Shown: positions 27,516-37,540, counted from the stretch's first letter. The stretch: 64,000 nt of DNA from Heyndrickxia oleronia (GCF_017809215.1 NZ_CP065424.1:3256001-3320000); one strand, 5' to 3'. Program-made: numbers and translations. Notes: generated from the sequence alone by a model not told the origin.

Positions 27516-27998
27516 ATGAAGGAAAATTTACTTGCTTTATTTAATGAATGTCTTCAAAATGCAAATGAGGATGATCTAAAGGTTATGTATCAGCTTTTAA
27601 ATGGAGTCAAACGCAAACAGGAAAAGGTTAATTACACTTTTATTGACGGAATCCTACTTATGGATCGAGATATAACTGACCAGAAGTGTGAGATTACCAT
27701 CCCAATTAGTGCTCTAACTGAAAATTCTTTACAAATTGTTCATGGCGGGGTAACGGCTACTATTTTGGATACAGCAATGGGTACATTAGCCAATAGTCTA
27801 TTACCTACCGGATATGGTGCAGTTACATCCAACCTTTCAATCTATTATATTGCACCTGGAATAGGAGAATCTTTAAGAGCATCCGCTGAAGTTATACACA
27901 AGGGAACAAAAACTCTAGTCATTGAAGGTTCAGTTCATCGAAATGATGGAAAGAAAATCGCTCATTGTTCAGGAACTTTTTTTATAATAAAAAAATAA
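27516..27998 (+). CDS. PaaI-like hotdog-fold thioesterase
   Basis: 160 residues with a hotdog domain. QIVHGGVTATILDTAMGTLA (about 76-95) is the family's signature: HGG with catalytic-site Asp/Asn region. Acyl-CoA or phenylacetyl-CoA thioesterase activity is typical of the PaaI family; substrate unknown. RBS agagggataacaac. Monocistronic, opposite to the genes on both sides. Confidence 0.85.
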   Translation: MKENLLALFNECLQNANEDDLKVMYQLLNGVKRKQEKVNYTFIDGILLMDRDITDQKCEITIPISALTENSLQIVHGGVTATILDTAMGTLANSLLPTGYGAVTSNLSIYYIAPGIGESLRASAEVIHKGTKTLVIEGSVHRNDGKKIAHCSGTFFIIKK

Positions 27999-28121
27999 CA
28001 AAAGGGTTTTTTCTTTCTCCGCTACTTCTGTAATACCCTTATTAATATTTTGCAATTATTTTCAGCTGTATAAGAAAGTATATGATGTAAACAAAAGAGT
28101 GGTCAAATAATGCGTTTTTGA

Positions 28122-28166
28122 AGTAAAAAACCTTGTATAGCCTCTACATGTGGAGTTATACAAGGT
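28122..28166 (-). terminator. Terminator of ylbC
   Basis: ACCTTGTATA (28130-28139) pairs with TATACAAGGT (28157-28166); the loop contains a second small stem, CTCTACATGTGGAG. U-rich tail toward 28122. Confidence 0.8.
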
Positions 28167-28182
28167 CCAATAACAAGCTGGT

Positions 28183-29253
28183 TTATTTTTCCCAGCTTTT
28201 CTCTATAAAATTTTGTGTATAATATTTTTGATAAACCCCAACCCCTATGTGTGTAAATTTACTTTCAAGTAGTGATTCCCTATGCCCCTCCGAATTAAGC
28301 CAACCCTCAACAGCTGATGGTCCATCCATGTATTGTGCAGCAATATTCTCGCCTGCAAGTTGATAAAACACTTGTTCAGAATCTAAGCGTTTCTTTAAGT
28401 CGCCATATTTAGGAGATTCATGTGAAAAATATTTTTCAGAGAACATATCCTTGCTATGTTTATATGCAACATCAGCAGTTTTTTGATCCCATTCTAATTT
28501 ATTTAATCCAAACCGTTCACGAATAATATTAGTAAGATCAAAGATTTGTTTTTCACTTCCCAATTCAATTGGACGCCATTTCGAATCAACAATTGGCATA
28601 GGATCTACTAGACGTCCACGGTAGCTCATTTCATAGGGACGTTGTTTAATCAAGGTTTCCTTGTCCATAAAACGAACACTGGATAGTGTTCCTTTAAATT
28701 TGTCAAAAGATAATTGAGCATAAATAGATCCTAATTGTACTAATGGTCGAATATTTAAATCCTCTTCAGTAAGTTCAAAACGATAAGTTCCTTCTTCATA
28801 TTGAACAGTAATATCTGTATCCAAGAAGATATTTTGATAAATTTTTTGTATATTTTCTCCTATAGAAAATGGTGTTATATCATTATCTTTTCCGATAGCG
28901 TAAATGGTTACAATTTTCCCATTATACACTCCTACCTGGAAATATGACTCACCCGTATTATAAATCCACCATTCATAATCATAGGCGGACGGATCTTTTC
29001 TTATCGGCTCACCGAATTTTTTAATAATTTTGTTTGAAGATTCACCAATGTAAGTAGATATACCTACTTTTGGCCTTTCATATCCTTGCTTTAATTCAGA
29101 ACGTGAATTTTTGGCTTGTTCATTATCCATAGGGGTTTCTTTATTTATATTGCTATCAAGAATAACACTTTCATTGTCAGGTTTTAAATGGAAATATAGA
29201 CTTAATATAAATATAATAACGAGTATGATAAAAACTTTAAAAAGTGTACGCAG
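28183..29253 (-). CDS. ylbC: YlbC, membrane-anchored CAP/SCP-domain protein
   Basis: About 356 residues from this start. N-terminal membrane segment (about 5-23 of this start), a CAP-associated N-terminal domain (about 70-210; ISTYIGESSNKIIKKFGEP) and a C-terminal SCP/CAP domain with LDSEQVFYQLAGENIAAQY and EGWLNSEGHRESLL. Start: CTG (29251-29253) has GGAGG seven bases upstream and no ATG/GTG/TTG fits as well. The only normal in-frame start, TTG at 29289, lacks a ribosome binding site. Function unknown. Confidence 0.82.
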   Translation of the reverse strand: MRTLFKVFIILVIIFILSLYFHLKPDNESVILDSNINKETPMDNEQAKNSRSELKQGYERPKVGISTYIGESSNKIIKKFGEPIRKDPSAYDYEWWIYNTGESYFQVGVYNGKIVTIYAIGKDNDITPFSIGENIQKIYQNIFLDTDITVQYEEGTYRFELTEEDLNIRPLVQLGSIYAQLSFDKFKGTLSSVRFMDKETLIKQRPYEMSYRGRLVDPMPIVDSKWRPIELGSEKQIFDLTNIIRERFGLNKLEWDQKTADVAYKHSKDMFSEKYFSHESPKYGDLKKRLDSEQVFYQLAGENIAAQYMDGPSAVEGWLNSEGHRESLLESKFTHIGVGVYQKYYTQNFIEKSWEK

Positions 29254-29668
29254 ATCCGCCCCTCCTTCTAAATATTCTGGATATTCCAAGGAATATAAAT
29301 TTATATAAAAAGTATTTCTACTATTTTATTTGTTTTTATTGATTCAATCTTTATTACTATACTTATTATAGCATTTATACTTTATGAATGGTTAGAAAAA
29401 AAGAATAGTGAGAATACATAACTATTTCTGTTATTGATTATAAAAATTTATAATCGACTCATCCTCTTTTTCTTTTAAACCATTCATGAATTTATTTCGT
29501 ACGTACATAATATGACTAACGCTTTCTTAAATGTTGAACGTATTGACAATCACTGATTATTCACAATGTAGTCATTGCAAGAAAGATTATTTTAGACTAT
29601 TATTAAACATGAGAGAATTTGGCTATTTTTTATTTTTGTTCTTTTTAGCATTAGGAGGGAAATAAGAG
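29254..29668. other. AT-rich gap before the YugN-like gene
   Basis: About 415 bp. Includes the possible ylbC extension (29254-29289) and the promoter for the YugN-like gene. I see no other gene; one short hydrophobic plus-strand frame has no start codon. AT content is very high throughout. Confidence 0.45.
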
Positions 29669-30028
29669 ATGAACTTCGAGAACATCGGGATTCAATTATT
29701 TAAAGCAGATTTAAACAGACTAGATGATATTATGAAAAAATATGGTATGATCCGTGCAGAGCAATGGGATTACGAACGTGTTTCTTATGATCGTAAATTT
29801 ATCATAAGAGAAGGAACATATTATCTTCGCGTACAAGCTTATGCAGTTGAAGGCGATGTTGATACGTTTGATGCACATATGCAGTTAATGACACCTATTT
29901 TAGGTAAACATTATTACCCACATGGGGTTGAGTATGGCGATGATGAGGTATACCCATCACATCTTGTTAAGCAATGTGAAGAATTACTAAATTCATTAAA
30001 GAAAGAAATAGAAGCATTTGCGGAGTAA
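29669..30028 (+). CDS. YugN-like family protein
   Basis: 119 residues, soluble, acidic. Resembles the YugN-like family of Bacillales (function unknown). WDYERVSYDRKFIIREGTYY is the most conserved-looking stretch (about 33-52); the tail is helical (QCEELLNSLKKEIEAF). RBS ttaggagggaa 8 nt before the ATG. Single gene with a strong terminator. Confidence 0.8.
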   Translation: MNFENIGIQLFKADLNRLDDIMKKYGMIRAEQWDYERVSYDRKFIIREGTYYLRVQAYAVEGDVDTFDAHMQLMTPILGKHYYPHGVEYGDDEVYPSHLVKQCEELLNSLKKEIEAFAE

Positions 30029-30033
30029 GAAAG

Positions 30034-30067
30034 AAAGAGTGCAGAGAAGATTTTCTGCACTCTTTTT
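30034..30067 (+). terminator. Terminator of the YugN-like gene
   Basis: AAAGAGTGCAGA and TCTGCACTCTTT form the stem (30034-30065), with a T run after it. It may also serve minus-strand ctaG/ctaM transcripts. Confidence 0.85.
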
Positions 30068-30146
30068 ACATTTATTAATATGGAATTTTCCCCTAGCATG
30101 ATTAAAGAACATTCTCTATTCCAAAAAAACTTTAATAAAGAAGGGA

Positions 30147-30608
30147 TTAAAATCCTAAAATTGCTTTTATTACTGAGGTAGTTTCCCCTCCATGATAAAA
30201 AACATAAAGTAGAAGATAGACTACAACGCCGGTAATCGCAGTAAGAAACCAAATAATACTTGTAATAGGCCCTAACTTGCGATGGAACGAAATACGATCC
30301 TTATAACCGCTCCATAAAGAAATAATTCCAAGAACCGCGCCTATAGTTGCAAGACTGATATGAAAAATTAAAAATACTGTATAATATATTTTTAAATTGT
30401 CTGGGCCACCAAATGAAGTGTTTCCAATAAAAATAGTTCTTGATGAGTAAATTAGAAAAAATACTACTGCAAAAATAGCAGCGATTGTCATTGCTCTCAT
30501 ATGTTGATCTATTTTTTTCTTTCTAATTAAATTCCATCCAATGGCAACAAATATAGCACTAATAACAATACACGAAGTACTTATAGTAGGTAACACAGGA
30601 ACTGACAT
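30147..30608 (-). CDS. DUF420 membrane protein, CtaM-like oxidase assembly factor
   Basis: About 153 residues with four to five membrane segments. DUF420 signature residues include HMRAMTIAA (about 36) and SLATIGAVLGI with an EN-terminal HRKLGPIT (about 110). In Staphylococcus aureus the DUF420 protein CtaM is needed for heme A-containing oxidases. Here it directly follows ctaG at the end of the oxidase locus, which supports the same role. Start ATG (30606-30608) after gaggggag. Confidence 0.82.
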   Translation of the reverse strand: MSVPVLPTISTSCIVISAIFVAIGWNLIRKKKIDQHMRAMTIAAIFAVVFFLIYSSRTIFIGNTSFGGPDNLKIYYTVFLIFHISLATIGAVLGIISLWSGYKDRISFHRKLGPITSIIWFLTAITGVVVYLLLYVFYHGGETTSVIKAILGF

Positions 30609-30646
30609 AATTTCTCCCCTCAAAAGAAAATAATTAAGTTAAAATT

Positions 30647-31558
30647 TTATTCCGTTGGTTGTGGATGTTGTTCCATCATTGCTCTTTGCGTAAACTCCTC
30701 CGCTTCTTTTTGATCCTTTTTGAACCATGCATAAAAAATTCTTGCAAGGACAAATCCATAAATAACCTCTTGTACAAGTTTCATAATAATGGCACCTAAT
30801 TGTTGATCCTCTGTTACTGGAAGCGTAGAGAATAATTCTGGTCCACTTAAATTTAAACCTGCTAATGTATCAGTAGGTACACAAAGTGTCATAGCCTGCA
30901 GCCATACTGCCCCATTCGAATAGGTTTCATATAACGGTTTTCCTGCAAATATAAGTATTCCACAGGCAGGTGTTAGTAATATTGCACTAGCAAATAGGTA
31001 ACCTACCCGCTTAATTCCACTCAACTGTGTTTGATCAGGTAGACTATTTAATAATGGCCACCACATAAACAATGCAAAAATAAATAATAGCATTGTATAC
31101 CCACCATGCAATGTTTCACTCATCTTAATTGTGTCAAATATAAATGGTATGTGATAAAAAGAGAATAAAACATTAAAAAGAACGACAGCTAAAATCGGCT
31201 TTGTGAAAAAAAGAAAGATTGGTTTAATTACTGGTAACTTTAAAAATGCCTCCCATAGCCAATTAGGTATACTTAACATCAATAATGGAGTCATGATAAT
31301 CAATAAAATTGACATTTGAACCATATGATAGGTGAACATAATATGAGCTAATAAATCAATAGGAGATCCCTTCACAAGATAAAGAAGGATCATTGAAATT
31401 ATAAAATAAATGGCCTGCTTTTTGGTTAATGGTTCACTATTTTTAAAATCTTTTCGCCATTTTATTGTTATCAGAAAATATAAAACCGTCATAAATAATA
31501 TTGTAATTATAAAAAATGGACTCCATAGCGCTTGAAAACCAAATATACTTATAGGCAA
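30647..31558 (-). CDS. ctaG: CtaG, cytochrome caa3 oxidase assembly factor
   Basis: 303 residues with about seven membrane segments; Caa3_CtaG family. MIPWW-type ends are not present; conserved HMVQMSILLIIMTPLLML (about 79-96) and NSLPDQTQLSGIKR (about 171-184) are visible. In B. subtilis needed for assembly of active caa3 oxidase (Cu delivery or heme). TTG start (31556-31558) with GAGGTG 7 nt upstream. Separated from ctaF by about 450 bp holding a repeat copy and ctaF's terminator, so it may have its own promoter. Confidence 0.88.
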   Translation of the reverse strand: MPISIFGFQALWSPFFIITILFMTVLYFLITIKWRKDFKNSEPLTKKQAIYFIISMILLYLVKGSPIDLLAHIMFTYHMVQMSILLIIMTPLLMLSIPNWLWEAFLKLPVIKPIFLFFTKPILAVVLFNVLFSFYHIPFIFDTIKMSETLHGGYTMLLFIFALFMWWPLLNSLPDQTQLSGIKRVGYLFASAILLTPACGILIFAGKPLYETYSNGAVWLQAMTLCVPTDTLAGLNLSGPELFSTLPVTEDQQLGAIIMKLVQEVIYGFVLARIFYAWFKKDQKEAEEFTQRAMMEQHPQPTE

Positions 31559-31732
31559 ATGCCTTCACCTCTTTTTTCCCTTGTACGCTAATTATAGAGT
31601 ACTACCATACAAGTTTTTTATCTTTCATCCTTCATTATACTTTTGTCCTAACCAATGTTCAATCTTACCAGATGACAAGTTATTGACAGTTTTCATTTAA
31701 AACTTATGCACGCAACTTTACTACCAAAATAA

Positions 31733-31880
31733 AGGACTGTTTTTATAATATTTTTGGTTTTTATAAAAAGAAATACTGTAGGCCTTTATTCAATTTCTTA
31801 TGAAGTAGACGGCTCTTTTCATAGTGAAATGAAAGACATATCAATTTAATTATTAGTCAAAACGATTATGAAATAAGCCC
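31733..31880 (+). repeat. Dispersed intergenic repeat, copy F (degenerate)
   Basis: The block GACGGCTCTTTTCATAGTGA near 31807 and GGACTGTTTTTATAAT at the left match the family; ends are poorly preserved. It lies between the ctaF terminator and ctaG. Confidence 0.45.
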
Positions 31881-31969
31881 TTATAAAAGAGAATCCAATT
31901 CAATTTAAAAAAAATGTTTAAGGACTAGTACCGAAACGAGGATCGGACTATTTCTGAACCCGATCGTTA

Positions 31970-32006
31970 AATTAAAAAATCCAGTCTTTCGACTGGATTT
32001 TTTTTC
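31970..32006 (-). terminator. Terminator of the ctaCDEF operon
   Basis: AAATCCAGT (31977-31985), loop CTTTCG, ACTGGATTT (31992-32000), with A-rich (U in minus transcript) and T-rich flanks. It abuts the ctaF stop codon. Confidence 0.85.
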
Positions 32007-32339
32007 TTACCACCAAATAATCGTGAAAAATGTTAACAGAGTTAAAAATCCCACTAATGCACCAGAATACATGAATAGCTGTGGAGCTTCATGACCTTTA
32101 TGGCTCATATGCATGAAGTAATATAGTTGAAATATTACTTGCACAACAGCCAATAATAATATAAATGGAATGATAAACCATTTTGATAAATCCGCAGCTA
32201 CTGCACCAAAAGCTATTAGTGTTAGTAATATCATTAAGATAAATGAGATTACTTGATACTTCATTTCCTCTGCATTCTTTCTGCGACGATATTCATAATC
32301 TACACGAGGGTTACCGGAATTTAATTGTTCATTTGTCAT
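32007..32339 (-). CDS. ctaF: Cytochrome caa3 oxidase subunit IV
   Basis: 110 residues. Cytoplasmic N-terminus with NPRVDYEYRRRKNAEEMK, then three membrane segments (about 31-50, 55-73, 85-104). Length and position are those of CtaF. It follows ctaE by 4 bp. Last gene of the oxidase operon. Confidence 0.92.
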   Translation of the reverse strand: MTNEQLNSGNPRVDYEYRRRKNAEEMKYQVISFILMILLTLIAFGAVAADLSKWFIIPFILLLAVVQVIFQLYYFMHMSHKGHEAPQLFMYSGALVGFLTLLTFFTIIWW

Positions 32340-32343
32340 ATTC

Positions 32344-32973
32344 TTATCCCACCATTCCCATTAAGTATACGACTGTGAAAATGAATACCCACACAACGTC
32401 AATAAAATGCCAGTATAAACTTGCAACGTAAAACTTTGGAGCGTTGTATAGACTTAAACCACGACCTGCATTACGAATCATTAATGACAAGATCCAACAT
32501 AATCCAAAAGCAACGTGGGCACCGTGGAAACCAACTAATGTATAGAAGGCAGATCCAAATGCACTGCTTGTAAATGTATGACCGAATTCATGAACATAAT
32601 GATTGAATTCATAAATCTCTAATCCTAAGAATGCAGCACCTAAGATAACTGTTACAAGTAACCATGCTTGCATCTTCTTAAAGCTATAGTTTTTCATATG
32701 ATACATTGCATAAACACTGGTAATTGAACTTGTCAATAACAGCATTGTAGCAATAAATGATAATGGTAATTCAAATAGGTCTTTCGCATGTGCCATTGAA
32801 GGATCTGGTACTTTATCCTTTAAGGCAATATATGTTGCAAAAAGGGAAGCGAATAATACAGTTTCGCCGCCAAGAAATAACCAGAATCCTAAAAATTTAT
32901 TTTTCCCTTCGAGGGTAGCTTTTTCAGGTGCTTCAGGCCATGTTTTTGGTGTGAATTTTTCTTCAACATGCAT
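32344..32973 (-). CDS. ctaE: Cytochrome caa3 oxidase subunit III
   Basis: 209 residues, five membrane segments. FWLFLGGETVLFASLFATYI (about 30-49) with the conserved Glu; LVGFHGAHVAFGLCWI (about 146-161) is the family motif. Abuts ctaD (32974), so the genes are coupled. RBS ggggttaagg. Confidence 0.95.
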   Translation of the reverse strand: MHVEEKFTPKTWPEAPEKATLEGKNKFLGFWLFLGGETVLFASLFATYIALKDKVPDPSMAHAKDLFELPLSFIATMLLLTSSITSVYAMYHMKNYSFKKMQAWLLVTVILGAAFLGLEIYEFNHYVHEFGHTFTSSAFGSAFYTLVGFHGAHVAFGLCWILSLMIRNAGRGLSLYNAPKFYVASLYWHFIDVVWVFIFTVVYLMGMVG

Positions 32974-34851
32974 TTACGCCTTAACCCCCTTATCGTTATC
33001 ATCTTCAATTAATTCTTCTTTATGAATGTGGAATCCATGATCATCTTTAAGAGATCGAATGAGCATAGAGCCTAAAGCTATAGCTAAACCAATAACTAAA
33101 ACTGGAATTCCCCAAGTATTACCTTCGTCACGATGATGCATTGCACCAAAGGCTGCGATGAATAACCCGAAAGAAATAAATACTGGTAGTATTGATCCAT
33201 TTGGCATATGGATATCACCAAGTGGTTCAGCAGGTGTTAATTCTTTCTTACCTTCCATTTTTTCAATCCACCAAGTATCAACTCCACGTACTAAAGGAAG
33301 TTGTTTAAAGTTATAGAACGGTGGTGGTGATGGGAGTGCCCATTCAAGTGTACGTCCATCTCCCCATGGATCGTTGCCAACTTTTTTATTACGTACAGAT
33401 GTAATAACAATATTGATTAACATGACTATTACACCAAAGGCCATGAAAGCAGCCCCTATAGAACTGATTAAGTTTCCTGTATCTAAACCTTGGTTTGGAA
33501 GGAACTTCCAAATACGGCGTGGCATACCCATTAATCCTAAGAAATGTTGGATAAAGAATGTTAAATGGAATCCAATTAAGAATGTCCAGAAAGTTATTTT
33601 TCCTAGTGTCTCATTTAACATCGTACCAAACATTTTTGGCCAATAGAATTGAGTACCTGCGATTAGAGCAAATACAACACCACCAACAATAACATAGTGG
33701 AAGTGGGCAACTACGAAATAAGTATCATGATATTGATAATCTGCTGGTGCTGCTGCTAGCATAACACCTGTTACCCCACCCATTAGGAATGAAGGGATAA
33801 ACGCTGCAGCCCATAACATTGGAGTTGTAAATTTAATATTACCGCCCCACATAGTTAATAACCAGTTAAAGATTTTCATACCTGTTGGAATCGCAATTGT
33901 CATTGTTGCAACAGCAAAGATTGCATTGGCTACCTCACCAAGACCAACCGTAAACATGTGGTGAGCCCAAACCATGAATCCAAGGAATCCGATTAAGACC
34001 GTTGCAAAGACCATTGATGAATATCCGAACAATCTTTTTCTTGAAAATACAGCAAAGATTTCCGAGAAAATACCAAACGCTGGTAGGATTAAGATATAAA
34101 CTTCTGGGTGTCCAAAAATCCAGAATAAATGTTCCCAAATAATTGTGTTACCTCCACCGGCAACCTCAAAGAATTGAGCCCCAAACATCCGGTCAAAGGT
34201 TAACATAAACATTCCAACTGTTAATGGAGGGAATGCGAAAAGAATTAATGCAGATGTAACAAATGTTGTCCAAGTAAACATCGGCATACGCATATAAGTC
34301 ATACCTGGCGCACGCATATTAATGATGGTAACTAAAAAGTTAATTCCCCCCATTAATGTACCAAAACCAGAAATCTGTAAACCTAATGCATAAAAGTCTA
34401 CACCATGTCCAGGTGATTCAAGTGAAAGTGATGCATATGAAGTCCAACCTGCATCAGGAGCGCCACCTAAAAACCAAGATAAGTTTAAGAAAAGTCCCCC
34501 AAAGAAGAATAACCAAAAACCTAAAGAATTGATAAACGGAAACGCAACGTCACGCGCTCCAATCTGTAACGGCATGACAGCATTCATAAATGCAAATACA
34601 AGTGGCATCGCCGCTAAGAATATCATTGTTGTTCCATGCATGGTAAGAACTTCGTTATATAGGCCTGCACTAACAAAATTACTATCAGGAAATGCAAGCT
34701 GAATACGAATAATCAATGCCTCAATACCACCGATTAAAAAGAACAATCCCCCAGCAATCAAATAAAGAATTGCAATCTTTTTATGGTCTACCGTTGTTAA
34801 GTAGTCCCAAATGACAGCACCAAAGCCTCTTTTCTGAGCTTTACTACTCAC
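32974..34851 (-). CDS. ctaD: Cytochrome caa3 oxidase subunit I
   Basis: Catalytic heme-copper oxidase subunit, 625 residues, 12 core membrane segments plus extra ones (subunit I/III-type tail). Ligands are visible: H in LTMHGTTMIF (low-spin heme a), FGHPEVYIL (about 248-256, Cu-B His and Tyr), AHHMFTVG (two Cu-B His) and DTYFVVAHFHYV (heme a3/a His pair). Start GTG (34849-34851) after GGGAGG. It pumps protons while reducing oxygen with electrons from subunit II. Confidence 0.97.
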   Translation of the reverse strand: MSSKAQKRGFGAVIWDYLTTVDHKKIAILYLIAGGLFFLIGGIEALIIRIQLAFPDSNFVSAGLYNEVLTMHGTTMIFLAAMPLVFAFMNAVMPLQIGARDVAFPFINSLGFWLFFFGGLFLNLSWFLGGAPDAGWTSYASLSLESPGHGVDFYALGLQISGFGTLMGGINFLVTIINMRAPGMTYMRMPMFTWTTFVTSALILFAFPPLTVGMFMLTFDRMFGAQFFEVAGGGNTIIWEHLFWIFGHPEVYILILPAFGIFSEIFAVFSRKRLFGYSSMVFATVLIGFLGFMVWAHHMFTVGLGEVANAIFAVATMTIAIPTGMKIFNWLLTMWGGNIKFTTPMLWAAAFIPSFLMGGVTGVMLAAAPADYQYHDTYFVVAHFHYVIVGGVVFALIAGTQFYWPKMFGTMLNETLGKITFWTFLIGFHLTFFIQHFLGLMGMPRRIWKFLPNQGLDTGNLISSIGAAFMAFGVIVMLINIVITSVRNKKVGNDPWGDGRTLEWALPSPPPFYNFKQLPLVRGVDTWWIEKMEGKKELTPAEPLGDIHMPNGSILPVFISFGLFIAAFGAMHHRDEGNTWGIPVLVIGLAIALGSMLIRSLKDDHGFHIHKEELIEDDNDKGVKA

Positions 34852-34883
34852 AGTTAAACCTCCCTTTATGCCTTAATAACCAA

Positions 34884-35969
34884 TTAATGTTGCACTTTTA
34901 AACCCATTAAATAATCTGCTAAAGCATCTAAATCTTGTTCATTTAGCTTATCTTTAAAAGCAGGCATTTCATTACCAGGTTTATATGCCTGTGGGTCTTT
35001 AATCCATTTTTTAACATTTTCTTTATTATGATCTAAAATACCTGCAACACGTTCACGTTCACCAAATGTTGTTAAATTTGGAGCTAGACGTGCTGTTTCA
35101 GGAGTACCGTTGTCTGGTGAAATAGCGTGACAACTAATACAGTTTTTCTTAAATATTTCTTGTCCTTGTTCTTCAGAAGCTGTTGTTGGTTGTACTCCAT
35201 CCTTACCAACGCTCTTCATATCTTTAACCCATTGTGAAAAATCAGCTTGAGACATCGTTTTAACTTTAAAGTCCATTAAAGCATGTGATGGTCCGCAAAG
35301 CTCTGCACATTTTCCATAAAAAAGATTTCCAGCTTCTTCAGCTTTTTTGCTGTCAAACTTCAACCAAAATTTATTAATGTTATCAACATTCGTATCCATT
35401 TTTCCACCAACTGCTGGAATCCAGAATGAATGTTTTACATCAGAAGATTTTAATGAAAAATAAACTTTTTGATCAGTTGGAACAACTAAATCTTGGCTCG
35501 TTACAATTCCTTGGCCAGGATACTCAAATTCCCACCAATAAAGGTTAGAACGGACATTGATTACAAGCTCTTTCGGATTGCCATCTTTGTCTTTTTTCTC
35601 CATTGCCTTTGTATCACCAAAGTTAAATGTTGCTGCAACTGTTGGAACAGCTAGAATAACCAATAAGATAATTGGAATAACTGTCCATACAATTTCAAGA
35701 ACGTGGTTACCTTCAACTTGTTTTGGAATCATGTTCTCTTTTTCTTTTGTACGTCGGAAACGAATGATAGCTGTTAAGAAAATTACTACAACTACTAAAA
35801 TTACAAGTACCATTATACTTACGCTCAAAATCATTAAATCGAATTGCTTCTGAGCAACTTCACCGGCTGGCTTCAATGTTGATAAGAATGGCTCACCACA
35901 GCCGGAAAGAGCAAGCGCCAATACAGCAAGAACTGAGACAAGACGCCATTTTTTCAGCCATTGTTTCAT
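34884..35969 (-). CDS. ctaC: Cytochrome caa3 oxidase subunit II with fused cytochrome c
   Basis: 361 residues. Lipoprotein signal with lipobox ALSGC (Cys near 24), two membrane helices (about 44-69, 87-112), a Cu-A cupredoxin domain with GKCAELCGPSHALM (about 222-235), and a C-terminal cytochrome c domain with CISCH (about 277-281) and the axial Met in NEMPAF. This is the caa3 form, not plain aa3. Start ATG after gtggggttt. First gene of ctaCDEF, about 90 bp after ctaB. Confidence 0.96.
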   Translation of the reverse strand: MKQWLKKWRLVSVLAVLALALSGCGEPFLSTLKPAGEVAQKQFDLMILSVSIMVLVILVVVVIFLTAIIRFRRTKEKENMIPKQVEGNHVLEIVWTVIPIILLVILAVPTVAATFNFGDTKAMEKKDKDGNPKELVINVRSNLYWWEFEYPGQGIVTSQDLVVPTDQKVYFSLKSSDVKHSFWIPAVGGKMDTNVDNINKFWLKFDSKKAEEAGNLFYGKCAELCGPSHALMDFKVKTMSQADFSQWVKDMKSVGKDGVQPTTASEEQGQEIFKKNCISCHAISPDNGTPETARLAPNLTTFGERERVAGILDHNKENVKKWIKDPQAYKPGNEMPAFKDKLNEQDLDALADYLMGLKVQH

Positions 35970-36062
35970 AGCTTAATCAAACCCCACTTTCATTTTATGT
36001 CTTTTAGTAACAAGGACTGTTATTTATGTGGACTTCTTAAAATAAAGAAAGAATTCCCAAAG

Positions 36063-36974
36063 TTAAATGACGGTAACGATTACCATTGCTACAAATAAGA
36101 TGGTTAGATAGTTTAAAGAATAGACAAACATTAATTTTGCCCACTTCAAATCATCTTTCATTTTAAACCCTGCAATTCCCATCACTAGCCACCCGATATT
36201 AAACGCAGTTGCTAAAATAACAAATGCTATACCAAGAGGCATGAGGAAAAATGGTAATGGTAGTAAACACGCTACCCAAAATACAATATGGCGTTTAGTC
36301 ACTTCAAACCCTTTTACAACTGGTAGCATTGGAATGTTTGCTGCTCTATATTCCTCGCAACGTTTCATTGCTAATGCATAAAAATGTGGAGGCTGCCAGA
36401 TAAACATCATTAAAAAGAGTACCCAAGCCATGATATCCAAATTGGGATCCACAGCTGCCCAACCAATAAGTGGCGGTACTGCACCAGAAATACTACCAAC
36501 TATCGTATTACTTACATATAAGCGTTTTGACCACATGGAGTAAAGAACTACATAACTAAATATTCCTATAATACCTATAACTCCAGCGGTTATCGATGTA
36601 AAAAATAATAGAATAGTTCCAACAGTAATGAAGGAAAAACCAATAGTTAAGACTTTAGCTCCACTCATTTTACCAGTTACTGTCGGCCTGGATTTAGTTC
36701 GACTCATAATAGGATCAATGTCACGATCAATATAGTTATTAATACTACAAGATCCAGCTATAATTAGTGCGGAACCCAGCAATGTGAGAATTACTGTATC
36801 TAAAGACTGTAAAAAATGTTGATTGGTTACTACTAAAGCTAACCACATACCCGTAAACGTTGTGATTAAATTTGAATTGACAATTCCAATTTTAATTAAA
36901 GATAAAAAATCTTTTAATGCTGTTGTTTCTGCAACACCGGAGCTGTCAATTTCGATAACTCGACTGTTCGACAT
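36063..36974 (-). CDS. ctaB: Protoheme IX farnesyltransferase (heme O synthase)
   Basis: Transfers farnesyl to protoheme to give heme O. UbiA-type prenyltransferase, 303 residues, about nine membrane segments. Key motifs: [19 protein letters not shown] (about 82-100) and [17 protein letters not shown] (about 200-216). RBS gaaaggggggg precedes the ATG. It lies upstream of ctaCDEF in the same direction, divergent from ctaA. Confidence 0.95.
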   Translation of the reverse strand: MSNSRVIEIDSSGVAETTALKDFLSLIKIGIVNSNLITTFTGMWLALVVTNQHFLQSLDTVILTLLGSALIIAGSCSINNYIDRDIDPIMSRTKSRPTVTGKMSGAKVLTIGFSFITVGTILLFFTSITAGVIGIIGIFSYVVLYSMWSKRLYVSNTIVGSISGAVPPLIGWAAVDPNLDIMAWVLFLMMFIWQPPHFYALAMKRCEEYRAANIPMLPVVKGFEVTKRHIVFWVACLLPLPFFLMPLGIAFVILATAFNIGWLVMGIAGFKMKDDLKWAKLMFVYSLNYLTILFVAMVIVTVI

Positions 36975-37540
36975 ACTTCCCCCCCCTTTCTTTACAGCAT
37001 TGATCCTCGCTATGTACTAGCAATAAACTTTTAACTAAGTGACTTTGTAAACAACATATATAATATTACTATAAAACAAATTTCCTTGTATTTCTATATT
37101 TCAACAAATTTTCGCTAATTGTTCACGATTACTATTATTATGTATAAAAGTAATATTATATATGTCATGATTCTAGTCAAAGTTTACCACAAACTACATA
37201 AAAATAGACTTTATAGTTGCTATCCCCCACCCTTTTTTAATCCATCAACTTCATATTAAAACATATCCGAGCCGATTTTTGTGACATTTTTCCAACGCTT
37301 TTATGTCTAAAATGTGTCTATTTGTACTCACGCTTCCTTATTATAAATATACTCTTAGCAGATTGTCCATGTAATTAACTCTAAAATACTTTATTACTAG
37401 TAAAGGTCTATGAATTGTAACATTTTATCGGTTGTCTTTTTAGCAGTAATTATGTACTATCATTAAGTGAATCAATTTTATTAATCATTCATTTGCATAG
37501 ATAAATATTATAGAATGACAATTAGAAGAAGGTGAATAGA
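36975..37540. other. Divergent ctaB-ctaA control region
   Basis: 565 bp, AT-rich, no gene. It should hold both promoters. TTTTTGTGACATTTTT (37276-37291) and AATTGTAACATTTT (37414-37427) loosely resemble ResD-type sites (TTTGTGAAT), known to control ctaA in B. subtilis, but neither is a firm match. Confidence 0.4.

Noticed and set aside
29302..29420. Short plus-strand frame coding a hydrophobic segment followed by charged residues
   Set aside because: No ATG, GTG or TTG start; it stems from AT-rich sequence.
37276..37427. ResD-like sites in the ctaA-ctaB gap
   Set aside because: Only loose resemblance to TTTGTGAAT; the gap is AT-rich and such matches are expected by chance. Noted in the gap entry only.
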